From contig CANLUT010000001.1 of the NCBI GenBank assembly GCA_947494335.1, positions 1,233,649-1,297,648 on the forward strand: 64,000 bases of DNA. The letters run 5' to 3'. The notes below the pieces were generated by a model, which worked only from the letters and a program-made list of their open reading frames with translations, made no database searches and was not told the DNA's origin. The position numbers and the translations under genes were made by a program. Source of the stretch: Oligoflexales bacterium. Lineage in GTDB: Bacteria; Bdellovibrionota_B; Oligoflexia; Oligoflexales; RGVZ01. Position 1 is the stretch's first letter, and every line of letters begins with the position of its first letter. Of this stretch, positions 1-15,000 are shown piece after piece.

Positions 1-3000
1 ACGTCGTCGTCGCACCATTTGGTGCAGCTGTATGCGCCGACCATGTATAAGATTGATTATTTAAGTCAGTATCGATACCGGTAGCTATGTTGTTACCATA
101 GTCATATGCCACGAGATTGAACGTGTCAGCCACGCCGGCCTCATTGATAGGGCTAAAGTTTTCTAGTGCATAGTAGTAAACCATGTCCTTATGCGCTGAA
201 TAGTTGTGGAAGGTCTGCGTATAGTACCCTGCATGGGTATGCCCTTTCACCTCGTACTCAATCACATGGTTACCACTGCGGTGGAACATGTTGGACATCG
301 TCGTACCACCAGATTGATTGGTGTCAACTGAGAAAATTTTGTTTGTCACGAGCAAGGTCACAGGATTCTGCTCGAGGAAACCAGCATTTGTCGCTGTACC
401 GGAAACATACTTAGGCTCTACTGTGGATGATGACTGTCCCGACGCCTTAGGGTTGCGATACTGATCATAGGCCTGGATCACCAGGTTGAACTTATCCGAC
501 GCTGACGCCACTACTGGGGCTGGTGAGCCAGCTGCGCCCGTACAATTAGTAGTAGGATTAGAAACCTTGGTGCAAGTAATCGAATACTTCAGAGTGGTGC
601 CTGGCGCCACTGTGGTTGCGTTGGTTGTATTTGCCGACTGCAATACTGGGGACTGATCGTCCTTGATATTCAAGTAAAGATTTGACTCAGCCTTGGTAAA
701 TCTCAAGGTTGCCAAAGACGTACCAGCTGCAAAAGATAGCTTTGGACCAGCTAAGGTTGGAGCCGAGGAGTCGGGGGCAAGATGAGCCGTCGACATCGCC
801 AAGCCCGCGCCGTCAATCCATGTGAAGTTAAGATTACTCAAATCCGCATCAGCACCAACGACTGTTGCATTGGCACTATCGCGAGCAAACACCTGCACCA
901 CAAAGTCCTGACCTGCCACCACGTTGTTCGGAGCGGTTACAACGTAGTTTTTAACAGTCTTGCGGGAGCCTTCCGCGTACAATAGCGTGGAAACCGGTGC
1001 TGGAAGAATGGATTTTGTTCCATCCGTCACTTTCACATAGAAACTTGATCCACCGAAGTCGACGGCTAAATTGTTAACTGTGACGCTGTTCGCCCCACTT
1101 AGACTCTTAGAGAGGCACGATGCATCATTGCCAGGAGCCTCGCAAATCAATTGACGCGATATCGCCGTAGAAGCGTCGGCCGCGACTAAACTAAGAGTCA
1201 GACTCTTCGTGACGCTGATATCATTACCATGCACGTCTCGGGCTTTGACGGTGATGTTGAATCGATTCCCACCAGCACTAGCGAGAACATTCGTCGTGCC
1301 TGGGTCCGCCCAGCCGCGGGTACTATTTGGCTGAGGAGTATTGGCCACGCCCGATGCGATCGAGGCATAGTGATGCAACGCGCCGGCTGTTACGGTGAAT
1401 CGGTCAAGGCCTTGACCAGAAATCATTCTACCGCTCTGCATGTTGTCCTGGTAAGAAAGCTGCACGATTGAGTTCGATATGTATGACCCAGCGCTCTTCA
1501 CTTTCGCGTAAATATTTGCACAACCAGACGTAAACTGGATGGTCTTAAATCCAAACCCAAATAACTTACCTGACGTCTCAAAATCCGCACCAGTCCCTGT
1601 CGAGAAATCAACAGTGCGGCCTTCGGCATTCGCCTGAATTCCAAGAGACGTAAAGTTAATAGACAGAGCGGCATTAGGATCGGTGATAACCACATCGTCA
1701 CTTGTCGTCACCGTGCCTTTATCGTCAATCACCTGCTCAGTAATCACACTTTGACCGGAGTCTACCATACAAATCTTAACCGGAATTTCATCACCAGCAT
1801 TGAGGGCTGTGATTGGAGAAAACGGCAAGCTTGTTGATGAGACATCAAATCGAGCCAGCGGCGAAGCTTTGATTGTGATTAGATCGCTGACGCCAGTAAT
1901 TCCGTCCTTAACTGCTTGAATCTTAAACGAGCCAGCACGCTTTGGACGCCAAAGGAGATAGTTTTCAAGGTTAAAAGGCACCTCGAGCAACCCACTTCGC
2001 GAGGCATTAACAAAAGAAAACACATTTCCTTTATCACAGTTACCAATATTACCGAGAATGTCAAAGTTACAAGCGTATGTGAAGATGTCACGATTTAGAT
2101 CCGGCAGCAAAGGATACACCTGCCCGCGAGCTGGATCAGAATCAAAGATCGCTGGGAAGTTCGATGTTGTATATGGAAGAGATGCTTGACTCTGTCCAGC
2201 CATCACTTTAGTCACAACCGATGGGCCAGTAGCCGTTGTAATGTCTAGTGTTTGACTGATAACCTGTACACCAGTGGTTGGACAATTGCCGGACGTCTGA
2301 CACCAAGCGATAGAAGCATTGTCAACCATTTTTAAATTCAATGTATTTTTTACATTTGCGAGCGGAAGTCGCGATCTTTCGGCCTCAAGAATATTCGATA
2401 TAGTATTTGTGGCGGGGTACCTATTAGGCACCAAAGGAATGGTTCTTGAGATAGCCGTAGCCTCAGAATTGTGAACCCCCCCAGTGTCACCGACAAACGT
2501 TGGCTGAGTGCCATCTGGGGCATTACCAGGGGTTGCTGACCAATAAAGTTTGAGAGTTCTACTTACCGGATAATACTTGCCATCTCCTGTTTCATTACCA
2601 AATTGATCAACCAGGGTCACAATAAAACCAAAGTAACTGAGGGCCGTGGAATTTGCATCGCCCGTGCGGGTTATATTCAAACGGTGGCCCACACCCGGAA
2701 CACCATACATAAATAAGGCGCCACTGGTCTCGGGATTATTGACCTGAAGATGGTGTTGACCTGCAGTCCTTGCCAATGGCTCATTATAAACGTTGATAGA
2801 TGCTGAGCCGAGAGCACCGGGGGTGCCCTTCACGACCTGAACAGCCGGCAAAGTTGCGGATGACACTCCAAATCCGTCGGCAGAGCCAGGCTTAATATAG
2901 TTGTGGGCGTAATCGTGCGTGTGCCAATAAAAGGTCTGTTTGCCGCATAGACCGCCAAATTGAGCCGATGGTATCGTCGGAACAATACATTGATCGGTTA

Positions 3001-6000
3001 CGCCAATCTCTAGTTGAACAAAAAACGGATCTGATACGACAAATTCTGGGTTAAAAACATTGTCGGCCTTGACGGCGTGCAAGTGACTAATACCATTCCT
3101 GTAGCTCGTAAAATAATCTTGGTGCGTATGCGCGGTCGCAACACTTCCAATGGTTGCATTGTTTGGACCAACAAATCGAACTCCTGCACCGCGAGAGACC
3201 ATTAACGGATGGTTTTGGCCGTCGATGGTTTTAGCGGGGAGTTCGACCTGAAGATATCGGTCTGTGCTCGGATTCTGAGTGTTATAGTTCGACGCTGTTT
3301 GACCAACGAATAGACACACGTCACCCGGCATGACAAGCTCTCCGGACGCAATGGACACATTGCCGTACCACCAATCTTTCAACGAATTTCCATTACCTGA
3401 AGCATCAGTAGAGTTATTGAAACCTCCACCTTCAGCGGCAGTTGCATTAGCAATTTTGAATGCGGGAGTATAAGGGCCCGGGAGATCTGGCTTATTATGG
3501 TTTATGTAGTAGCCACTCGATTGTTGCCCCAACTGCATAGACGTCAGGAAGCTAAAATCTCCCGCCTTATCGTCAGCCATACCAGAGGGGCTTGACGCGT
3601 CTGGCTTAATCAGCTTGAGGGCCGCTTTTGCGACTGTAGAGTAGCTTTCGATCTGGTTATGCTTGCGATCATGCAAGAATACGCGCACTTTGTTACACTC
3701 ACCAGCAGCTACATTCGCATTATTGCGCGCCGGATTGGTCGTGCTAGACAAAACAACCTCAGTATGCTCTACAAGTCCGGCTCGCAAATCGATGTAAGGC
3801 GATGGCCATCCAATCAGTCCACTGTTCGTCGCAGACTTAACGACAGCATATCCAGTCCCGACGCGATTTTGCGGAACAAACACGGTTGTATAAAGAGTCG
3901 TGCTGCGATTTGCACCAATGTCAATAGAACTTGATTCGCTCGCTGGATCATAAAACTTCTTGGCGGTCGGCAACAGTCCATCACTTGGATTTGAATTCGC
4001 TACGAACATATTAGACACAGGATAAGCGGTCGCCGTCCACTCACCCGTTTGATCGTTAAAATAAGTTGAATAAACGCGGTCCGTGGAAATAAACCCATCG
4101 TAAACCAATTGATCATACGCTGCTGCGTCCCGGATAAAATTACCAGCCACGTCCGTAATCGCTATACCGAAAGGAACTTCCTGGTCCGCCGTCATGGTGT
4201 AGCCCGCTGGCAATGATAACGGTGTTTGAACAACAGCGCTCACACACGACGGATTCACCGGAGACACTGGGCACGGACCACCCTTTTTGTTCGCAAAGAA
4301 TATTCTCTTCTCTGTACCAATCGCCGCAGGAACCAGCTTCGCCCATGCACCGGTGATCTCACCAGCTGGCGTCAGCTGCTCCACTGAAATAGACGCTGAT
4401 GCACGAACATCAGTTAATTTGTAGGTCGATGGCAGAACGCATAGACCACTGGCAAAGGTGCATGACAGTGTTCCGTTTGGCAATGCGGGCGTCAAGCCGG
4501 CCCAACTTGGAGCCGCCGAACTGACCACGTCAAAGGATTTCGCGCCTGTATATGTGGGAACAACTGTGTTGGTTGCATCAAGCGCCTGCAACTGGATCTT
4601 GAACTCAAGTCCAGCCATAATGGGCGGTGTCAAAACTGAATTGTCTGTTGCATTCAGGAAGGCTAGGCCGAATTTGATCGCCGCACCTGAAGTAAATTGT
4701 AAGGCAGGACTTAGGGCTGCTTTCACGTTGGCTAGAGGCTGCTGAGCGACTGTGTCATAGGGGATCGCTAAAATGCGTCCATATCCCGCAACACCAACAG
4801 ACTGCAACTTACTTGATGTTCCAAGCTTGTTTGACAGGCCGCGGTTAAACCCGCAGAACACTTCGTTTTTGTCGGCCGTGATTGGCTGATTCGAGCGATC
4901 AGTGTTCGGTGCTGGACAGGTTGTGCCATCGTTGTAGCTTGATGGATTAGCTGCACCAAGCACTGTCAAAGCCGCGGTAAGTCCAGAGCTTGTTGAAGTT
5001 GCTGCAGAGGTGTCATCAAACGAATCCCTGACACCCCAGAATTTAGCCTGAACTTCTCCTGTATAGTTTGCGCCCGCATCATAGCCAGCAACAAAGAAGT
5101 CATAGCGCTGGTCGTTACTGAGCGACAAATCCGCTCCCGTCTTATCTTTCCAATTTGTACCAAATCCACCGGCAGCTTCACGCAGGATTGTCTGAGTCAC
5201 ATCACCGTTAACAATCGAAACGGGTTTAGGAGCGCGCATAACCAGATTTGCATTAGATGCAGAGACGAAGTTAATCTTTGGCTGACTTTCACCAATTTGC
5301 AGGTTTGGCACCTTACGGACGCGGAATGTACCGACCGTCGTTGCAACACCATTTGTAAAGGCGAGAGGCGTTGTGACATGGTCGATCGTCGTGACATCAC
5401 TAGCCAGTACCGACAGGCCGGTTTGCAAAATCGGTGAGTAAACAGGACCGATTGTCAATGACATCGGCAATGAACCGTTAAATTCGTTACATTGATTATA
5501 CTTGGCGTCAAACACCGTGACCACGGACTTGAAATCCGACGCCGCTTTTTCACTGCCGATTGTTGAATAGTTCTGGGAAACGGCTTCGATAATCTTCGGA
5601 GCACCGGCCTTCGCTGTCATCGTCACGCTACCAGTAAAGGACTGTTTTCCAGAGCCATCGACATTAGGACAGTTGGTTGGGCTTGCTGCACAGAATGACA
5701 TCGCCGCTTTATCTTCCAATAGGAAGTTCAGTGTTGCGACCTCGTTCGCCTTTGCGATACGCGTGTAATCACCTGATTGGGAGTTACTCAAACTAATCTG
5801 TAAATTTTGAGACCCAGACAACGTGATGGTTCTGGCCACAGGTGATGCTGCTACATAATCTCCACCGCCTTCCCCAGCCGTCACAGGCTCAATTCCATCT
5901 GGTGATGGAGAGATCGCTGAAGACCAGTAAATCTTCAAATTTCGTTCAACTGGGTAATACTGATAATTACCGGTCAAGTTGTTGTATTGGTCCTCAAGAC

Positions 6001-9000
6001 GAATATCAAATCCAGAGCTCGTATCGGTGGTAAGAGGTGTCGCGCCAGTACGTGTGACAACCATATGATGACCTGGCCCTGGAATGCCGCTAAAGTAGAA
6101 GACTGAGCCCGGTTTTTGCGCCGCTGCTAGCTCATTGTTTGTAGCCGTGACTGCATGATCGCCTGCGGTGCGACTTAAGGAGCTGGAGTAGAGGTCAACG
6201 GTTCCAAACCCACTGGATGATCCAACAGTGAATTCCGTTGATGGTAAGCTTGCAGACGATGAAATTCCGAATCCTAATGGGTTACCTGGTCGCAGATAGT
6301 TGTGAGCCTCGTCATGAGTATGCCAGTAGATCTTCTGGGTACCGCAAATGGACAACGGACATGCCTGTGACACACCCATTGCCACTCTGTTGCTCGCGCT
6401 ATTGACGTTTGCCACCAAGTTCGGTGTCGCAGCACTGGATGCAAAGGCTGGGTGCAAGTGATGAATAGTTCCACGCTTAATGATCAATTTGTCAGACGTA
6501 TGGGCATGTGGAGTGGCGCGACTTACGATATCGCCCAATGGACCCGTAAATGTCAGACCCGAACCGCGAGACGCTATAGCAGGCTGTTGTGTACCAATAG
6601 CCTTCAAGTCAACCTGCAAGAATCTCCAGTCTTGAGGGTTGCCCGAACTAAATGTATCTGTATTTTGACCAGAGTAGAGGCATAACTGTCCAGGAACGTC
6701 GATGACACCGCCAGAGGTCAACATCAACTTGGAATACCAATCCTTGATCGGCAGACCAGAGCCGGACCCATCATCGTATGCGTAGCCACCACCATCGCTA
6801 GCAACTGCTCCAGGGATCACAAAGGATGGACTGTATGGACCTGGATAATCAGGCTTGTTGTGATTTAGGTAATAATCACGTGACTGCATGCCTTCTGCCA
6901 TAGCTGTGATGAAATCGAAATCCATTGCTTTTAAGTCTGCAACACCGGATGGATTCGCATTATTTGCTTTAATGAGTTTTAAAGCGACGATGTTTGAGCT
7001 TGGATAATTGCTCACCAAATTGTGCTTGCGGTCGTGGAGGAAAATCTTGACCTTATTACACACTCCAGCCGTAATGTTTGAATTATTTACCGTAGCATCT
7101 GACGCATTATAAACTTTTGTCTCAACGTGTTCGACCAAACCCGGCACGATTTGGAACCACGGTGAAGGCCAGCTAATCCATGCTGGATTGTTTTGCGAAC
7201 GAACCACTGCATATCCCTGTCCCACGCGATTTTGCGGCACATAAACCGCTGTATAGAGAAACGGTGTTGCCTTGAATGCTGAGGTTTCGATGATTGATGC
7301 ATCAGTGGCATCTTTCGGATTGTAGAATTTCTTAGGCGTAGCCAACAAGCCTGCCGCTGGTGATGCGTTCGCAACAAACAAATCATCCACAGCATAGGAG
7401 TATCCCGAAGCCCAGTTTCCGATTTCTTGATCGTAAATTCCCTCAAGGCTATTGCTGCTGTTGCTAAATCCTTCAAAAATCAGCTGATCGTTCGTGATAT
7501 CAGCATTGCGCAGATAGTTTCCAGCAATGTCGGTTACGGCTACTGCAAGAGCGATTTCCTCGGTAGCTTTCTTTTCCCCAAATCCAGTCGGACGTTTTGT
7601 GGCCGTCTCTACAACAGCCCCTTGTGTCGGTCCACCTATCTTACTTGCAAAGAACAGGCGCGCCGCCACCGTATCTGCAACGACATCAAATATTTGATTA
7701 TTCGACGACAACCCGCCCTCACCAGGCAGCACAACTGCCATGGTAGGTTCCGATAAGGCGTCGGTGAAATAATAGTCGTTTGGAAGTGAACAGACACCCT
7801 CATTGAATGTACACGTGAAGGTTCCGTTGGGCACGCTTGCTTTGACATAGCCCCAGCTGCGCTCTGCTGCAGTTGTAAACGTCAAACTTCGAGCACCTGA
7901 ATAAGTACGAGAGTCTACCCCTGCATCATCAACAGCATGGACAAACACCTTAAATGTCTTACCTGCGGTGACGGCAGCTGGTATAGTTGTGATACCGTTC
8001 GACTCACGAAGCTCAATAACAAATCTCGTTGCAATACCTGAAAGGAAAGAAATCTCGGGAGACAGTGCCGTGCTAATCGCAATTGAATCAGGAATTGCCA
8101 ACACGCGACCAGTGCCAGAGATACCAGCTGACTTCAAGATTGTGCTTGCTCCTGCTTTAGTCTGCAAGCTTCTATGAGTTCCGCAATATAACCGGTTACC
8201 CACAGGCTGATTCGTTGGTCCAACGTCAGGCACTGGACAATCCTGTGCTGTTGCGTAAGAAGACGTCTCAGCCCTTAAAAGATCAATCGCTGCTGTCAGT
8301 CCAGATCCGGCTGCGTCTGCATCATTGAAGGACGATCTGACACCCCAGAACTTCGATGGAATATCGGCTGTGTAGTTAGCACCCGCATCGTATCCTGCGA
8401 CAAAAAACGAATACTGCTGGTCATTGGATAGCTCTTGAGGCGACGTTAAAGACTTCCAAATGGTTCCTTTTCCACCGGCCTCCTGACGGAGTAATGACTG
8501 CGACGTTGGGCCTGGGACAATCGTTAACTGTATTGGTTTGCGCATATTGAGAGCGCCGTCTGTATCACTAACCAACATAATCTTCGGATGAAGTTCAGCT
8601 GGGCCTGCTGTCACATCAGGAACTTTAGAGACCACAAAAGATCCTGGGGTCGTACCCGTTCCGTTCGTGATAGTCATGCCCGTCGATGTATAATCCAAGG
8701 TCTTAACGATCGTAACGGAATTTGTTACGCCTACAGGCGGAGCTGGCGTGTAGGTGTTATCCAACTCAAGCTTAACTTTAATCGTTCCTGAGAAACTATT
8801 GACTGGATTGTATTTGTCGTCGAATAAGCTGACAAGCCCCTTAAATGGCACTGTCGCCTGCTCAACCATTACCGTGCCAACGGCGTGCTCTGGCTTGACT
8901 TCGATGACTGCGGGCACACCGTGCAGCGCGGTCAGATTCAATGTTGCACTCACCGACTGAACACCAGATCCCGCTGGCGAGGCACATGCATTTGCCAAAC

Positions 9001-12000
9001 CACAGATTGGCATCGTAGATGTGTCTGTTAGCTTGAATGTGATACTTACTGCCTCATCTGACTTGACAATCTTTGTGTGATCACTCGCCATGGTTGGACT
9101 TAGAGTATAATCAAAGTCGCTACTACCTGTAAGAGCGACCAACCTCTTCGCTGCATTCGCCACGGTCGTGCGGTTCGTTCCAGCAAAACCCATCAACGTA
9201 GGAACCGTTCCATCTGGCGAGTTACTTGGAGATACTGACTCATTGGTCTTTGTCCAGTACAATGCCAACTCGCGGTCAGCTGGGTAATAATCCTTGTTCC
9301 CGGTGATGTTGCCATACTGATCACGAAGCTTGACCGTAAAGCCGATTGAGTCGTCTGTCGTGAAATTTGGCTTAGCAGGATCAACGATCCTTGCCACATC
9401 CAAAGTTTTGCCCGGACCTGGAATTCCGGTGAAATACAAGGCACTCGTTCCCATGGCCACCTGGTCATTGGCGATGGTAACACTCTGAGTACCCGACGTG
9501 CGAATGGACGCATCATAGATTTTTGTCGCCAGAGAACGCAGTGTTGTAGTGTTATTCGTAACTTGTGTAATCTGTCCAGATGGCAGCGAGCTATTTAAAG
9601 TAATTCCGGACGCCGATCCTGGAGAAATGTAGTTATGAGCGGAGTCGTGTGTATGCCAGTAAACAGTTTGGATGCCGCAACGGCCAATTCCTGTGTGACA
9701 AACGTTTTCAACACCAATTTTGACAGGAGCCTTTTGAGCATCGTTATAGTTTGCGACGAGATCAGGCGTCATCATGTCGTTATCAGTAAATGTCGCATGC
9801 AAGTGGTGTTTTGCACCACGAAGAATCGTAAACTTATCACCATGGCTATGCGCTGTCGCAACACTGCCGCGGTCCGCATTTCCTGGACCCTTATAGACAA
9901 TGCCTGCACCACGGGACGTCAGTGCTGGGAAGTTACCGGCGGTAAATGCATTACTTGGCAGGTCAACCTGAAGAATCCGCTGCGTCGATGGATTTAGCTG
10001 CGGCTGATTGGCCGCTGTCTGGCCCGAATAGAGACAAACTGAGCCAGGCATGACGATCTCACCAGCAGATGCCGCCACTTGACCAGACCACCAGTCTTTG
10101 ATCTCTAGACCCGTGAATGCAGGATGTGTGAATATGAAATTACCACCGGAATTGGCGGCAGCACCGACAATCTTAAACGCGGAGTTGAAAGGACCTGGGA
10201 TTTCCGGAGCGTTACGTGTTTTGTAATAGTCACGAGCAGCATCATCACCCGATTGCATGGTCGAGATATACGAGAAATCACCGGCATAGGGGTCATCCAT
10301 GCCCGTTGGATTCGCCGCGTCTATTTTGAAAAGTTTCAATCCAACTTGTGTGGTGCCGGTATAATCAGTTCGCAAGTTATGCTTTTTATCATGCACGAAC
10401 ACACGCACTTTGTTACATTCGCCAGCAACAACGTTACCGTTATTGCGGGCCGCATTGTTTGGATCAAATAAAACCGTCTCAACGTGCTCAATAGCACCCG
10501 CAGTCACTGTTATCAAAGGAGATGGCCAGGTTTTGAGAGTTCCTGACTTCACGACAGCGAAACCGCTGCCGATTCTATTTTGAGGGACATAAACTGTATT
10601 GTACGCTCCAGTGACCTTAAATGCAGCAGTTGCTATCGATGCCCCCTCGGTCGACGGATCGTAAAACTTCTTGGCCGTTGGCAAGAGACCAGAAAGTGGA
10701 CTTGAATTAGCCACAAAAAGATCACTCACAGTGTATGGCGTCAACCAATCTCCGGTTGCAGCGTCGAATAGACCTGAAAGATTACTGGATGACGCACTCA
10801 AGCCCTCATAGACAAGGTTGTCGTCCGATGTTGCTTCTCCGATATAGTTACCACCAGCGTCTGTAATGACGACGACGAATGCTTTCTCCTGATCCGCTGT
10901 TAAGGAAATACCACCAGGCACGGTGCCAGGCGTTTGAACTTTAGCTCCTGCGTTCGGACCACCATTCTTATCCGCAAAATAAATTCGTGCGGCAGCCGAC
11001 GCAGTGGCAGGAACTGCTGTCGAGGCAGAAGGAATCGTGGTTGTGGGGCTAGTCTGGGTCACCCGCACCGTTGCATCGTTCACGACGGGGGTTACGGTTG
11101 TATTTTTTATAGTCGTAACGACATAACTGCCTGGCAGCGTACAAACACCACTTGCGAATGTACAACTAAGAGATCCAGTTGGCAGCGTCGGTGAAAGTTG
11201 ACCAAAACTCTGCGGTCCAGAGGATTCGACATTGAATGTCTTCGAACCCGTATAAGTCACAGCAATGGTCTCTGTGCTATCGCGCGCCTGAATGCGAATA
11301 TTAAACGGCGTACCGGCTGGAATTCCACTTGCATAAATTGAATCTGTCGTCGCATCGCGGAACTCAAAGGTGAAATGATCAGCGGCACCAGCCTCAAAGC
11401 TCATCAATGGAGACAGCGTGGCTTTCGCGCCACTATTAGGAATAGCGATGATTTTACCCGGGCCAAAGTTTCCTACTGACTTGAACTGGGACATAGTACC
11501 GGTGCTTGTCAACAATCCACGATGGATGCCACAGAAAATCGTCGCAAACAGAGCCGCAGGCTCGCCAGGATCGGGGCATTCTTCAGGCGTTAAATAATTT
11601 CCTGGTACTTTTCCGCTCAGCAACGTGACCGCAGCATTGAAGCCCGACCCGACTGGGTCATTGTCATCGAGATTTTGATTCACACCAAAGAATTTACCCT
11701 CGACATCTTGTTTGAAGTTTGCAGCTGCGTCGTAGCCGGCCAAATACCAACGGTAGTTCGCGTCATTGTTAATTGTTATCTGTCCCAAATCTTTCAGGAT
11801 TGATCCCTGACCACTCCCTGCGTCTCGCAGGACCGTCTGTGTCACTGGACCTGGAACGATGGTCACTATTGTTGGATTTCTTAGGGTTAGGCCTGCCGAC
11901 ACGTTTCCAAGAACAATCTTCGGATGCTGTTCGCCTGCACCAGCATTAGGAACTTTAAGAACCGTGAACTCTTGTGTGGTTGTACCCTGGCCGCCTGCAA

Positions 12001-15000
12001 TTGTGATCGGCGTACCGGTGTGATCAAGCTCAGAATTAGCCGTGGCAGTAACGCTAAGACCCGTTGGAGGTACAGGTGTGTAAATCTGGTCGAGCTTAAT
12101 CTTCACGCTAAGCGGATCATTGTAGGCGTCTGCTAAATTGTACTTCTCATCAAATAGGGCCACCTTAACTTTGAATGGAACTGTCGCCTCCTCGATGGCA
12201 ATTGCTCCATTGATATGCTCGGGCTTCAGCTCGACCACACTTGGCACACCGTGCTTAGCCGTTAGCGCGATCGATGTGGACACTGCCATCACTCCACCAC
12301 TTGGAGCCGATGGACATGCGTTAGCCGTTGAACACAGAGTGACGGCTGCCGAATCGGTCAACTTGAAGTTCAAAGTGACTGGCTCATTTGTTTTCGCCAA
12401 CTGCGTTGCATCACCGGCAACGGTGCCGCTGAGAGTGTAATCAAACTCAAATCCCGGATCCAACGCGACAGACTTCATCACGGCATTTGAGAGTCCTGCG
12501 CGGTTACCGCCAACTTGCCCCAGCAATGTTGGCTTTGAACCGTCTGGAGAATTTGAAGGGTTTGCCGTCCAATAAGCGGCGATCGTGCGATCAACAGGGT
12601 AGTACTCTTTGTTACCAGTGATATTGCCGTATGCATCAAGCAACTCAAGTTTAAAGCCAATCTTCTCATCAGTGGTGAAGTTCGGCATCGAACCACCAAC
12701 ACGAGTCACCCTTAAGCTTGCGCCGGGTCCCGGAATACCTTTAATGTGCACGGTTCCAGGATTTGCAGTCGTTGCAGTGTTGCGCGCGGTAATCGAGTGA
12801 CTTCCAGCCGTGTGAGCTCCGCTTGTATTGTAATAAATCTCTGAATAGGGAGAACCACCGCCATTGGTTATACTTCTGAATTCTGCTGCAGGAAGAGTGC
12901 CAGGAGAGGACGTAAAGCCCAAATCCGAGGTTGCTCCAAAATAGTTGTGCGCAATATCGTGCGTATGCCAGTAGACCTTTTGGAGACCGCATTTGCCGAT
13001 TGAAGCAACGCATGGATCGGTCACACCAATTTTCAGAGGATTTTTTGCGGCATCATTGTGACTATCAACAAGCACCGCACTGACTGCATTGTCCACGAAC
13101 GTCGCGTGTAAGTGGTGGGCAGACGTGCGTTTATAGACTGTGAATTTGTCTTGATGCAGCACATGGGCGGTGGCGGTACTACCGACAGTCGCGCCATTCT
13201 TACCAACGAACGTAACGCCCGGTCCGCGAGATACTAGAGCCCGGAAGTTAACACTACCCATGGTGTTTGCTGGCAAATCAACCTGAAGGAATCGCTCAGC
13301 AAACGGCTCAGCAGCAACATAGTTAGCAGCGGTTTGGCCGTCGTATAAACAAACCGAGCCAGGAACAGCAAATTCGCCAGAGGCGACTGTTACATCACCC
13401 GACCACCAGTCTTTGATCGGTAGACTTATGAAATTTGGATGCGTGAAGATAAAGTTACCACCCGAGCTCGCTACAGCATTCGGAATATCAAATGCCGGGC
13501 TGTATGGTCCAGGTAGCTCAGGTGCGTTGTGGGTTGCATAGTAGTCGCGCGCAGCAGCGTCGCCAGCTTGCATCGCCGTGATCGCCGCAAAGTCACCAGC
13601 CTGTGCGTCAGCCACACCTGGCTTCATTAACTTGAGAGCCACTTTCGTAAGGCCCGAGTAATTTGTAAGGATGTTATGTTTGCGGTCGTGAATAATTACT
13701 TTTACTTTATTACACTCGCCAGCAAGGACGTTGGCGTTGTTTCGCGTCGCATCTGTGGCGCTGTAAAGAACGGTCTCGGTATGCTCAATCGCACCCGGGG
13801 TGACCGTGATCCGCGGTGATGGCCAAGAAATCAGTGAATTAGATTTTACTACAGCGTACCCGCTACCTAGGCGATTCTGTGGTACGTACACCGCATCATA
13901 CAGCGCACCATCTTGCAACGCTGTTGTTTGGATGGCAGGCAAATCAGCAGCGTCACTCGGGTTGTAGAACTTTTTAGGGGTCGGCACAGCACCATTGGCC
14001 GTTGATGGGTCTGCGATAAACAAGTCACTGGCCGTATAGGTACCGGTCCACTGACCTTGAATACTATCGAAGAGGGACGCGATGTTAGCTGTATCAGATT
14101 TATACCCTTCAATGCGTACGAAATCAGCCGCTGTTGCCGCGCGGAGATAGTTACCACCAATGTCCGTAACAGCGAGGGCGAAGCCCTTCTCCTCATCAGC
14201 TGTAATGGTATATCCTGCCGGAACCGTGTCTGGCGTGAGGACGGTTGCACCATCTGCAGGAGCCCCTAGCTTACTTACAAAATAAATTCGAGCGGGATCA
14301 CTCCTCTGTGTGAATATGTCAAAGGACCAGTCTCCCGGAACACCGCCCGCCGTGGATTCAGCAACGGTGATCGTTTCCTTTTGATCAAAGTTAGCCACTT
14401 TATAACCAACACCGGCAGCCGGACCAGGAATCTCACATACACCGGCGGCAAATGTACAGGTCTTCAAACCATTGGGGAGAAAAGCTTTGATTTTACCCCA
14501 GCTTGCTACTGGCGTATTTGAAAAATTGAGAACTTTGATTCCATTATAGCTAACAGCATCAGCGTTGTTTGAATCCTTCGCATGGACAATAATCCTAAAT
14601 TGCAGACCAGCAGGAATCGGAGACGACAACGCCTCACCCGTCATCTTCTTATACTCAAGAGTGAAATGAGTCGGCATACCCGTAAAGTCAAAAATTGGTG
14701 AGAGTGCAACTGCGATTGAACTTGTCGTAGGAATCGCAAGCAAACGCCCTGGGCCCTTGTCACCAATCGATACGAATTCAGCCGAGTCGCCTTCGAAATT
14801 AATCAAACTTCGGTGCACACCGCAGAACAACTGATTACTTAGCGGCTGGTTGGTTGGGTTCGAAGCTGAGTCAGGGTCAGGGCATTGAGCCAGAGGGCCA
14901 TAATATGCAGGACCGTTTGTATTACCACGCAATGACTGTGCAAAAATATTTAAGTTGGATAGCCCTGCGGAGTCGTCATTGAATGATGGGGCAATACCCC

